Of a stretch of DNA of 35,305 nt, positions 16,601-23,888 are shown piece after piece. This DNA comes from Gammaproteobacteria bacterium. GTDB taxonomy: Bacteria > Pseudomonadota > Gammaproteobacteria > Steroidobacterales > Steroidobacteraceae. Positions within the stretch are counted from its first letter, which is position 1. Each line of letters begins with the position of its first letter. The position numbers and the translations under genes are program-made. The notes below the pieces were generated by a model. That model was not told the origin of the DNA. It saw only the letters and a list, made by a program, of their open reading frames with translations, and did no database searches. The stretch spans positions 1 through 35,305 of the forward strand of contig JANYAD010000137.1 in the NCBI GenBank assembly GCA_025355165.1. Reading direction: 5' to 3'.

Positions 16601-17656
16601 CTAGTAGTTGATGGACGGGTTGTCACCTGGATAAATCACCCCTACGATATCAAATCCGCCCGGCGTTGTGCATTGCACTGAATGAAGTTGCTTGCGCGGC
16701 AAAAACAGTACATCGCCCGCGGCCACGCGAGTCTTGGTATGCTGCGTCCATACCACGCCTTCCCCATTGAGAAATATCAACGCCTCTTCATACAAATGGC
16801 GATGCGGTTCCGCCTTGGACAGCGGGATGTTGCCGATGAACTGCGTGACGACCGATGAGCCATGTTCGCGGTTGACCAACATCTGATAATAGCGCTCGGC
16901 CATCTTGTGGCGCTGCAAGGGATCAATCAAGGCCATTCGCTGCGGAAACTGAGAATCAAAATTCACCGGCATCCGATCCATCCACGTCAGATCTTCGCTC
17001 CCCGGCCCGTTCGATATGAACAGCTTGATCGGCACATCGGCGCTATTGTGAATCCGGTAAGCTTCCTCAGGGCGCACATAAATACCGCTCAGCGGTTCGA
17101 CGGCGAAGCGGCGCCCGCCGATTTCTATCTCGCCCGTGCCTCCGGCAATGAACAGCACCGTATGACGGCCATCCGCCGCCAGCACGGGGGAGCTGCCCTG
17201 GCCAACCTCGGCATAGAACTGCGATTGGAACAGCGCGCCTAGGGCGGGCGTGACCACCTGACAGTAGCGCATGGTGCCGCGGGGTATCAATGTCGCCCGG
17301 GCGGTCGAGAACACATAGCAGTTACCGTCTAAGCGGATAACGGGGCCCGCGCCCGGGCCGAGGCTGACCACTTTACCGTTCTCAAAACTATCCGGGTCGT
17401 CCGTCAGATAACCACCTGGCAAGTTGCTATGGGCGCCATCGCAAAACGGTCTGTTCCCCGTCTGCTTGCAGCCGCAAAAAATCACGTCCTCATCGCGCTC
17501 GGCCTTGAATAACACCGGCAAAAAGGCGGTTCCCGCATGCGAACCATCACAGAAGGGCTGAGACTGGGAGCGTCCGCAGCTGCACCAAAGATAGCGCTTG
17601 CCCGCCTTGATTTCCCAATAATAGCCCTTGCGATTTGCAATGGTCGGGGCAGTCAC
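16601..17656 (-). CDS. CDGSH-CDGSH-bicupin fusion protein
   Basis: 351 residues. Two CDGSH iron-sulfur motifs open the protein: Cys25, Cys27, Cys36, His40 (CSCGRSQSQPFCDGSH) and Cys61, Cys63, Cys72, His76 (CGCKQTGNRPFCDGAH), each fitting the C-x-C...C-D-G-x-H pattern that binds one [2Fe-2S] cluster. Two cupin barrels follow. The first (about 120-215) lacks metal ligands. The second (about 265-345) has the complete motif His285, His287, Glu291 and His325, so it probably binds a divalent metal. A redox-active or cluster-regulated cupin enzyme (dioxygenase or isomerase) is inferred. The start is GTG 17656 with GGAG seven bases upstream. It follows the TonB receptor by 24 bases and precedes the cyclase by 27, so it belongs to the same operon. 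Confidence 0.88.
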   Translation of the reverse strand: MTAPTIANRKGYYWEIKAGKRYLWCSCGRSQSQPFCDGSHAGTAFLPVLFKAERDEDVIFCGCKQTGNRPFCDGAHSNLPGGYLTDDPDSFENGKVVSLGPGAGPVIRLDGNCYVFSTARATLIPRGTMRYCQVVTPALGALFQSQFYAEVGQGSSPVLAADGRHTVLFIAGGTGEIEIGGRRFAVEPLSGIYVRPEEAYRIHNSADVPIKLFISNGPGSEDLTWMDRMPVNFDSQFPQRMALIDPLQRHKMAERYYQMLVNREHGSSVVTQFIGNIPLSKAEPHRHLYEEALIFLNGEGVVWTQHTKTRVAAGDVLFLPRKQLHSVQCTTPGGFDIVGVIYPGDNPSINY

Positions 17657-17680
17657 GCAGACACTCCAAAGTCCTTACGA

Positions 17681-20038
17681 CTAAAAATTCCGATTTACAG
17701 TAATGCCGATCGTCCGCGGCCGCACGGTCAGCAACGCCTCAGGATCTTGCGAGGAGTTGATGGCCGACACTTGAGCCCGCTTGTTAGTCAGGTTACGGGC
17801 AAAGGCGGTAATGCTCCACAGGTTATTTTGCACACCCGTGCGCAAATTCACCAAGGTATAGGAGCTTAAAGGGATGTTGAACTGATTCGAGGCGAAATAA
17901 GACTCCACCGCACCGCGATAGTTGGCGTCCGCCGCCACCATGCCGTTCCACGCGGTGTTGATCGGCTGGGTGTAGTTCAGCCCTACATCAACCTGAAATT
18001 TCGGCACATTGGGAATGCTCTCGCCGGTCACGCCCAGGGTCGGGTTTGCCATTTTCTGCGCCATCGTCGCACCCTGGGTGAGATAGGCGTGCTGATAGGA
18101 ACCGGCGATGGTGGCTCTGAAGAATTCAATGGGGCGGGCCCCGATTTCGAATTCCACACCTTTGACTTTCGCAGTTCCTGCATTGCCGGTGTAATTGAAA
18201 GCGCCATCGGCGGTGGTCTCGTTGACCTGTATGTTGTTCCAGCGAATCAAGTACAAGTCGGCTTGGTAGTCGAACATGCCGCCGGCCAATCGACCCTTGG
18301 CGCCGAGTTCAAAGTTGATCAGCGTATCGGGCGAGAAGGACCGCGGGATCGGCTCAAAAGGCTCGCTGACGGCATTCAACCCGCCGCCGCGAAATCCCGT
18401 GGACACGGTTTCGTAAGCCAGGAGACCGTCGCTGACTTTGTAGCTGATGTTCTCCTTCCAGGTAACCTTATTGAATGTCTGCGACGGATCAGCGATCGGA
18501 CCGGGCTGTCCCGAAGGCGGGAAGCCGCCGAAAGGATGCGTCTGCTCCTGTACTCCCTCCAATTTTTCCGTGAAGTAACGCAACCCGCCGGTGGCGGTCA
18601 AGGCGTCGCTCAGTTTCCAGGTGACCTCCCCGAACCCTGCGTATTCGGTCGTGCTCCTATCATCGGTGCGGCCGAAGAATGTGTGACCGACGCCGGGAAA
18701 GTTCAACGCGTCTTGGGAATTTGCACGGCTGAAAGGGCCCGCCGGACGGCCTAAATCATCGGTGGTGATGACGTTCACGATCAGATTATTCGTTTCATAC
18801 TGCCGGTAAACGCCGGCGACAAAATTCACCGGAGAGTCGAGGGCGCTGGCATAGCGCAACTCGCTGGAGTTTAGGTTTCTGGTTTGGGGCTCCATGGATT
18901 CGGCCGGCACCGGCTCCCCGAAGGACACCAGAATCGGGGTTGAATCGAAATTGAAGTTCAGCTTGCGATTGTACTGATTGGTGGTTCCCGTCAGCGTGCC
19001 GCCGGCGAATTTATAGTCGAATTTCAAGCCGTACACCGACAGATTGTCGACCCAGGGGCTTTGGGTCACGTCGGTGTTGCACAAATCGCAGCCAAAGACC
19101 TTCGGGATGGGGTTGGCGCCGGTAACCGGATCGGGCGTCGTTCCCCACGAGGTAATGCCGGCGGGCGTATAGCGCGATGAGCCGTTCGAGGTTTCCCTCT
19201 GGCCGGTGTAGGAGGCCTCGATGTTCAAAGCGTCATTTGGCTGATAGCGCAGCGTGGCTCGCCCGCCTGCTACTTCGTCGTTATTGACACCCTTGATCAG
19301 ACCCACGCTGCCAACTCGGATCTGGTCGATGTAGCCGCCGTCTTTGCTTTGCCATCCCACCAGTCGCAAGGCAAGCATGCCGTCGATGAGTGGCAAATTG
19401 CCGGCGCCGTTGACATTGTAATTGCCGCTGCCGTGCGCAGTAGCCGACCCCTCGACGGAGAGATATCCGCCCATCGAATTCAACTCAGGAGCCTTCGGGA
19501 TGAAGCGGATGGTGCCGCTCATGGAACTCGCACCGTATAGGGTGCCCTGCGGCCCGCGCAACACCTCGATGCGCTCCAAATCATAAAGCCGAATATCCGA
19601 AGTGAAACCACCACCGTCATTGGCATTGGAGCCGCTGATCACCGCTTCGCCGTAGTACAAGCCGATCGTCGAGTCGCCGGTGGAGTTGATACCACGGATC
19701 ACGTATTTCTTATCGCCCGGACCCAGGTCCTGCACTGACAAACCTGGAATGTCCCCGGCGATGTCCATGAACTGAGAGTCGCCCGCGAGCTTCAGTGCAT
19801 CGCCGCTAATGGCTTGAATGGAGGTCGGGATGTCGAGCACGCGCTGGGTGTTTAGCTTGTTGGCGGTCACGACGACTTCGTCCAAACCTGCAGAATTGTT
19901 CGCAACCGCGGTCGCTGTCTGGCCCATAGCGCTCATCGGCAGCTGTATTAATGCGCCCGCGACGCCCACACCGAGCGCGAACATAGCGGCGGACATATCA
20001 AGCTTGCCGGTCAAATATCGCCTAATCGAACCTTTCAT
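17681..20038 (-). CDS. TonB-dependent outer-membrane receptor
   Basis: 785 residues. After a signal sequence (about 1-39) a TonB-box-like DEVVVTA lies at 53-59, then the plug (VLDIPTSIQAISGDAL, YVIRGINSTGD, LRGPQGTLYGASSMSGTIRF) and a long beta-barrel ending in aromatic Phe (GITVNRNF), the usual outer-membrane signal. An exposed loop near residue 316 has a CxxC pair (GCDLC). This SRPI-like plug type imports varied carbon or metal ligands in soil and aquatic proteobacteria, so substrate cannot be assigned. The frame opens at 20083, but ATG 20038 has AGGAG eight bases upstream and begins the signal peptide. A promoter with an internal palindrome lies just upstream, after the MarR gene. Confidence 0.93.
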   Translation of the reverse strand: MKGSIRRYLTGKLDMSAAMFALGVGVAGALIQLPMSAMGQTATAVANNSAGLDEVVVTANKLNTQRVLDIPTSIQAISGDALKLAGDSQFMDIAGDIPGLSVQDLGPGDKKYVIRGINSTGDSTIGLYYGEAVISGSNANDGGGFTSDIRLYDLERIEVLRGPQGTLYGASSMSGTIRFIPKAPELNSMGGYLSVEGSATAHGSGNYNVNGAGNLPLIDGMLALRLVGWQSKDGGYIDQIRVGSVGLIKGVNNDEVAGGRATLRYQPNDALNIEASYTGQRETSNGSSRYTPAGITSWGTTPDPVTGANPIPKVFGCDLCNTDVTQSPWVDNLSVYGLKFDYKFAGGTLTGTTNQYNRKLNFNFDSTPILVSFGEPVPAESMEPQTRNLNSSELRYASALDSPVNFVAGVYRQYETNNLIVNVITTDDLGRPAGPFSRANSQDALNFPGVGHTFFGRTDDRSTTEYAGFGEVTWKLSDALTATGGLRYFTEKLEGVQEQTHPFGGFPPSGQPGPIADPSQTFNKVTWKENISYKVSDGLLAYETVSTGFRGGGLNAVSEPFEPIPRSFSPDTLINFELGAKGRLAGGMFDYQADLYLIRWNNIQVNETTADGAFNYTGNAGTAKVKGVEFEIGARPIEFFRATIAGSYQHAYLTQGATMAQKMANPTLGVTGESIPNVPKFQVDVGLNYTQPINTAWNGMVAADANYRGAVESYFASNQFNIPLSSYTLVNLRTGVQNNLWSITAFARNLTNKRAQVSAINSSQDPEALLTVRPRTIGITVNRNF

Positions 20039-20064
20039 CCGCAATTCTCCTGTCAATTGAGCGA

Positions 20065-20093
20065 ATACAATATGAGTTATCATATGATATCAA
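20065..20093 (-). promoter_or_regulatory. Candidate promoter of the TonB receptor operon
   Basis: On the minus strand TTGATA (plus 20088-20093) and TTGTAT (plus 20065-20070) are spaced 17 bp. The -35 matches four of six positions and the -10 only three. The 12-bp palindrome described separately fills the upstream part of the spacer and overlaps the -35. Confidence 0.4.
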
Positions 20094-20106
20094 ATAAATG
20101 ACTCAT
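20072..20106. promoter_or_regulatory. Operator-like palindrome cluster, candidate MarR site
   Basis: A perfect 12-bp palindrome, TATCATATGATA (20078-20089), overlaps a second one, TGATATCA (20085-20092). Both are enclosed by the inverted pair ATGAGT (20072-20077) and ACTCAT (20101-20106). The site overlaps the candidate receptor promoter and lies 77 bases downstream of the MarR gene. Its TCATAT core recurs in the aminotransferase promoter at 23814-23833. Confidence 0.55.
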
Positions 20107-20182
20107 TGTTGCGCACGGCTTCGCAGAGCGCTTGCGCGGCGCCGGGCCTTTCGGTTCGGTGAAGGCGAGGACTCCCTGGACT

Positions 20183-20671
20183 TCATTCGCTCATATTGCG
20201 GCTGAGGCGCCGGATCAGAATAAATGCCGTGTCAATTTGCGTGGCGGACAACCCGGCCAGCAACCGTTGCTCACGCCGCCGCACGACCGTATTCAAAGAA
20301 TGGAACAGCGCCCGGCCCTTCTCCGTCAGGTACACCTCAACGCAGCGCGCGTCGTCCAGGCGCGGCGTCCGGCGAACCAGATTTTCCTTCTCCATGCGCA
20401 TAAGGGCACGGCTGAGCGCCGATTGCTGCACCATGGCGCGATCGATGATTTCCTTGATGGTGATGCCATCGCCCATGGACAGCACGGCGAGGATGCGCCA
20501 GCGGGTCACGTTGATCCCTTCACGCCTTAATTTCTCGACCAGATCGCCGTTCAGCTGATAGGCAAGCCGCGCAATGAGATGCGGCAGAAAATCGTCGAAC
20601 AAAGGCAGGTCTGCCGGGTTCAGCGCAGCGCTTTCCATGCTTGCGGGGCGTTTTTTCTTTCTTGTCGTCAT
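20183..20671 (-). CDS. MarR family transcriptional regulator
   Basis: 162 residues with the winged-helix MarR layout: N-terminal dimer helix (about 22-50), helix-turn-helix about 62-95 (ITIKEIIDRAMVQQSALSRALMRMEKENLV), the wing with RTPRLDDARCVEVYLTEKGRALF, and a C-terminal dimer helix. MarR proteins usually repress nearby genes and release DNA on binding a small, often aromatic, ligand. ATG 20671 overlaps the dehydratase stop as ATGA (20668-20671), so regulator and enzyme are probably translated together. It sits between the amino-acid enzyme genes and the receptor operon, and palindromes occur in the promoters of both units, which suggests it controls both and itself. Confidence 0.92.
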   Translation of the reverse strand: MTTRKKKRPASMESAALNPADLPLFDDFLPHLIARLAYQLNGDLVEKLRREGINVTRWRILAVLSMGDGITIKEIIDRAMVQQSALSRALMRMEKENLVRRTPRLDDARCVEVYLTEKGRALFHSLNTVVRRREQRLLAGLSATQIDTAFILIRRLSRNMSE

Positions 20672-21648
20672 GAGTCTAATAAAGGGCGTCGCGCGTCGAG
20701 GATGTGGCTCAATCGAGCAGGGTCAATGTTGCCTCCGGAGATTACACAGACGACGTTGCCGCTGCCAACCTGGCCCGACAGCGCCGCAGCCAGCGAAGCA
20801 GCGCCCGCCGCCTCTGCGATGAGGTGATGGCGGACTGCCAGCAGGCGAATGGCGGCGATAATTTGCGCAAGAGACACGCATGCCGGTTGATCGGCTACCT
20901 GCCGCAGCAAAGGCCACATATCTTGAAGCACCGTCGTGCTCCCCATGCCGTCGACGAAACTCTCAAGATGCGACACGGGGACGGGGTGGCCCGCACTGAG
21001 CGCCGCGGCCGCAGGCTGGGCGGCTTCTGACTCGACCACGACCATACGCACTGCCGGCTTGAGACGGCGCATGACTGAACCAATGCCGCATATTAGGCCG
21101 CCGCCCCCGAAGGGCACCGCCACCGCATCGCAGCTCGGCAGATCCTCGAGGATTTCCTCACCAATCGTCGCGTTGCCGGCGAGCACGGCCTGTTCCGCCA
21201 CAGGGTGGATGAACACGCCCTCTTCACCCGAGAGACGGCGGCTGGTCAGCACGTGCCACCATTGGTCAAACGGCAGAGGAATCACCTTCGCCCCCAGTTC
21301 CATGAGGGCGTCGATTTTGTTGCGCGCTGCGCCCTCGGGCACCACCAAGGTGGCGGGAATACCCAGCGCGCGCGCCGCAAAAGCAAGTCCTTGTCCAAAA
21401 TTTCCCGAGCTTGCACTCAGTACGCCTGCTTTAAGACGCGATGAATCGGTGGTTCTGACCGCGTTCACAGCGGCCCGAATTTTGAATGAGCCCCACGGCT
21501 GAAGATTTTCGAGCTTGAGGAAAATGTTGAGGTCGGGGAGATCGACATTCAATTTCAACAGCGGTGTTCGAAGCGCGACGCCGCGAATATTCTCGCGTGC
21601 AACGAGCACCTGCGCGGCGTCCGGCAGCGTCAGGGCGCTAGAAGTCAA
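20668..21648 (-). CDS. Fold-type-II PLP enzyme, threonine/hydroxy-amino-acid dehydratase-like (copy 1)
   Basis: 326 residues of the serine/threonine dehydratase group. The PLP lysine is Lys56 in GSFKIR; the substrate loop is SSGNFGQGL, the phosphate-binding loop FGGGGLICGI and the C-terminal end VISGGNID. No ACT domain, so it resembles catabolic dehydratases and EutB-type enzymes. It lies next to an ornithine-cyclodeaminase-like gene, the pairing seen for EutB-EutC in hydroxyectoine breakdown, but the rest of that pathway is absent. The start is TTG 21648, overlapping the upstream stop by 11 bases, with GCAGG close by; no ATG fits the family N-terminus. It shares several positions with the divergent copy at 23889-24857. 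Probable role: beta-elimination of a hydroxy-amino acid. Confidence 0.87.
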   Translation of the reverse strand: MTSSALTLPDAAQVLVARENIRGVALRTPLLKLNVDLPDLNIFLKLENLQPWGSFKIRAAVNAVRTTDSSRLKAGVLSASSGNFGQGLAFAARALGIPATLVVPEGAARNKIDALMELGAKVIPLPFDQWWHVLTSRRLSGEEGVFIHPVAEQAVLAGNATIGEEILEDLPSCDAVAVPFGGGGLICGIGSVMRRLKPAVRMVVVESEAAQPAAAALSAGHPVPVSHLESFVDGMGSTTVLQDMWPLLRQVADQPACVSLAQIIAAIRLLAVRHHLIAEAAGAASLAAALSGQVGSGNVVCVISGGNIDPARLSHILDARRPLLDS

Positions 21649-22621
21649 TTACCTGCCCTATGCCGGCAGCGCGGGCCTTTTCCAATATGTAGTGCGCTGA
21701 GGCGAGATCCTGCGGCGCAATGCCGAGAGATTTATAAATGGTTATGTCCAGAGGCGAGCATCGTCCTTGCTTCGATCCACTGGCCACCTCCCCGATCTCG
21801 CCCAAGATGTGCTCGGGGGTGATTGCCCCGGCTTTGAGCGCACTTAAGTATTCGCCGCCCTCGTTGTGGGTGGAGTTTCGGCAGTCGACGAAGAACCGCG
21901 CTTTCGCCACTGCTGTGGTATCGACTTCCGCGGCCGTGGCGATGCTCGAGCCGACCAGGTTCAAGTGAACACCCGGTCTTAACCAATCGCCCAGCACAAT
22001 CGGCTCGCGAGCCTTGGTGGTGGTACAAATAATATCGGCGCCATCAATGGCCGCGGCCGGCGTGGCTGCGGTTTCAATGGATAATCGATGTAGGGCGCCT
22101 TGCGTTTGCGCAAACTCTCGCGCCTTATCGGGGCGCCGGGCCCAAACGCGGACTCGTCGCAAAGGGCGCACGCTCAGCATCGCCTCCAGGTGACTACGGG
22201 CCTGCTCGCCGGCCCCCAGCAACGCCAGATCCCCGGCATCAGCCCGAGCCAGCAGCCGTGTCGCGAGGCCGCTCGCGGCAGCGGTGCGGATGGCGGTGAT
22301 TTGCGCGGCGTCCAGCAGCGCGATGGGCTGCCCGTGTTCGGCCTCGAACAGCACAACCAAGCCCAGGTGTGAGGAGTACAGCGGCGGTTTGTTGCGCGGA
22401 ATCAGGCTGATCAGCTTCACGCCAAAGCATTCCGGTTCGGCCAGATATCCCGGCATCACGCCCATCATTCCGCGATCGTCTGGCATGACCACGATCGATC
22501 GCAACGGCAGCACCACGCGCCCTTGCGACACTGCGATCATGGTTCTTTGCATCAAATCGATGCACTCGGCCATGGGCAGAAGTTGACGCACCTCCGCGCC
22601 GCGCAAGATGCGAATTTCCAT
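21638..22621 (-). CDS. Ornithine cyclodeaminase / mu-crystallin family oxidoreductase
   Basis: 327 residues of the OCD/mu-crystallin family, which uses NAD(P) for cyclising deamination or imine reduction. Family marks are VVLPLRSIVVMPDD near 36-50, GVKLISLIPRNKP, the Rossmann loop LALLGAGEQARSHLEAM, and ADIICTTTKAREPI followed by HLNLVGSS. Members include EutC, alanine dehydrogenase, ketimine reductase and iminosuccinate reductase (BhcD), so an imine-reducing step paired with the neighbouring dehydratase is plausible but unproven. ATG 22621 comes one base after the aminotransferase stop, and its own stop overlaps the dehydratase start, so the three genes are tightly coupled. Confidence 0.9.
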   Translation of the reverse strand: MEIRILRGAEVRQLLPMAECIDLMQRTMIAVSQGRVVLPLRSIVVMPDDRGMMGVMPGYLAEPECFGVKLISLIPRNKPPLYSSHLGLVVLFEAEHGQPIALLDAAQITAIRTAAASGLATRLLARADAGDLALLGAGEQARSHLEAMLSVRPLRRVRVWARRPDKAREFAQTQGALHRLSIETAATPAAAIDGADIICTTTKAREPIVLGDWLRPGVHLNLVGSSIATAAEVDTTAVAKARFFVDCRNSTHNEGGEYLSALKAGAITPEHILGEIGEVASGSKQGRCSPLDITIYKSLGIAPQDLASAHYILEKARAAGIGQVIDF

Positions 22622-22622
22622 G

Positions 22623-23774
22623 CTATCCGGGCCCGAAGGAGCCGCGCAGCGCTTTCATGGACGCCACGAAAGCCTCCACGTCGTCCTCATTGTTATAAAA
22701 ATGAAAACTTGCGCGGACATTATCGTCGCGGTGGGAGGTGACGATATCCAGCTTCATCAGCTCGGCAGCGAGCCGCGCAGCGTCGCGTGATGGCACGGCA
22801 ACGGTGGCGCCACGGCGCTCATCTTCGCGCGGCGTGATGCTCGGCCAGCCGATCTCCTCAAGCCTTTGCATACAGCGCCGGGTGAGCGCGTAGTTGCGTT
22901 TTTCGATGCCCGCCGCGCCGATCTTCAAGAGCATTTTCAATCCCGCCTCGGCGGCATAGCAGTTCACCACAGGCGGTGTCCCCGCTTCGAAGCGCCGCGC
23001 GCTCGCCGACGGGCGGTTCGCGGTGATGTCCATGGCGCCAATGTTTGACTGCGCAAACCATCCGCTATTGGTCGGCACCAGGGATTGCACACACGAGGCC
23101 TTGGCATAGAGGAACCCGATGCCCGCGGTGCCCAGCAAGTACTTCAGCATCCCGCCGACCGCAAAGTCGACATCGAGCGCTTTGACATCGATGTCGAGCG
23201 AACCCACCGATTGATAACAGTCGAGCAGCACCTTGGCTCCCTTGGCACGGGCAAGGCGCACGATACCGGGGATGTCGAGCTTTGCGCCATTGCGGAAGCA
23301 TACGTGCGTGATCGCGACCAGCTGTGTCTGTTCATCGATGAGATTTTCAAAAGCCTGCGCCGGGATGTAGCCGTCGGCGGCGCGCGGCACATGAACTACC
23401 CTCGCCCCCCGCGGTTCTTGCGCATGCCAGATTTGCGCGTTGGTGGGAAACTCAAAATCGCTGACCACCACCTTGTTGCGCGTGCCGGTGAACTGCAGAG
23501 CGCTCGCCAAGGAATTCAATCCAGCCGAAACGGACGCGGTGACGGCAATCTCATCCGGAAGGGCACGCAGCAGCGATGCCGTGAGATTGCGTACCGATTC
23601 ATTTTTCATCACCCATACGTCCCAGTTCGCTCCCACCAACAGGCGGTCCTCCATATAGGCATCGAATGCCTCTCTGACCTCGTTAGCGAGCGCACAATAA
23701 GAGCCGCTATTCAAATAGGTCTTTCGCTGCAGAACCGGAAATTCCTTGCGCAGCGCGTCGTAGTTTTGTTCCAT
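22623..23774 (-). CDS. Class V aminotransferase family PLP enzyme (cysteine desulfurase / isopenicillin-N-epimerase-like)
   Basis: 383 residues of fold-type-I PLP enzymes, class V. The Schiff-base lysine is Lys211 in VGGMLKYLLGTAGIGFLY; Asp185 and Gln188 (DCYQSVG) are the usual cofactor contacts and His157 stacks near the ring. The family covers aminotransferases, cysteine desulfurases, kynureninases and epimerases, and sequence alone does not choose among them. It lacks the desulfurase catalytic-loop cysteine in a recognisable context. Start: the frame opens at GTG 23804, but ATG 23774 begins the conserved region with AGGA ten bases upstream. First gene of the enzyme operon, read from a good promoter at 23813-23841. 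Confidence 0.88.
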   Translation of the reverse strand: MEQNYDALRKEFPVLQRKTYLNSGSYCALANEVREAFDAYMEDRLLVGANWDVWVMKNESVRNLTASLLRALPDEIAVTASVSAGLNSLASALQFTGTRNKVVVSDFEFPTNAQIWHAQEPRGARVVHVPRAADGYIPAQAFENLIDEQTQLVAITHVCFRNGAKLDIPGIVRLARAKGAKVLLDCYQSVGSLDIDVKALDVDFAVGGMLKYLLGTAGIGFLYAKASCVQSLVPTNSGWFAQSNIGAMDITANRPSASARRFEAGTPPVVNCYAAEAGLKMLLKIGAAGIEKRNYALTRRCMQRLEEIGWPSITPREDERRGATVAVPSRDAARLAAELMKLDIVTSHRDDNVRASFHFYNNEDDVEAFVASMKALRGSFGPG

Positions 23775-23812
23775 GTATAGGATTTCCTGTTGCAACAAGT
23801 GCACAAAAGAGA

Positions 23813-23841
23813 ATTATATGCACTGTCATATAAACATGCAA
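23813..23841 (-). promoter_or_regulatory. Promoter of the aminotransferase operon
   Basis: On the minus strand TTGCAT (plus 23836-23841) and a perfect TATAAT (plus 23813-23818) are spaced exactly 17 bp. It points at the aminotransferase ATG 38 bases downstream and is the best sigma-70 promoter I see in the window. Confidence 0.7.
23814..23833. promoter_or_regulatory. Inverted repeat operator in the divergent promoter region
   Basis: TTATATG (23814-23820) and CATATAA (23827-23833) form a perfect 7-bp inverted repeat around six bases. It covers the -10 box and most of the spacer of the aminotransferase promoter. On the plus strand it contains TATAAA (23829-23834), a possible -10 for the divergent dehydratase. 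The right half TGTCATATAA matches eight of ten positions of TATCATATGA in the receptor operator. Confidence 0.6.
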
Positions 23842-23888
23842 TTATACGGTGGCGCCGAGCCACGGCGTGACGGCGCGGAGAACGGCAT

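Noticed and set aside
20107-20182. Possible terminator between the MarR and receptor genes
   Set aside because: Only short GC-rich self-complementary pieces and no T-run in the minus direction.
20668-22621. Classical hydroxyectoine utilisation cluster
   Set aside because: EutBC-like pair only; no ectoine hydrolase, deacetylase, MocR-type EnuR or TRAP/ABC importer.
20668-23774. Beta-hydroxyaspartate cycle (bhcABCD)
   Set aside because: OCD and dehydratase families fit, but no BhcC aldolase is present and the class V enzyme is epimerase/desulfurase-like rather than AGXT-like.
15779-23774. Kynurenine pathway of tryptophan breakdown
   Set aside because: PF04199 cyclase and a class V PLP enzyme are both broad families; no tryptophan dioxygenase, and the bicupin does not look like 3-hydroxyanthranilate dioxygenase.
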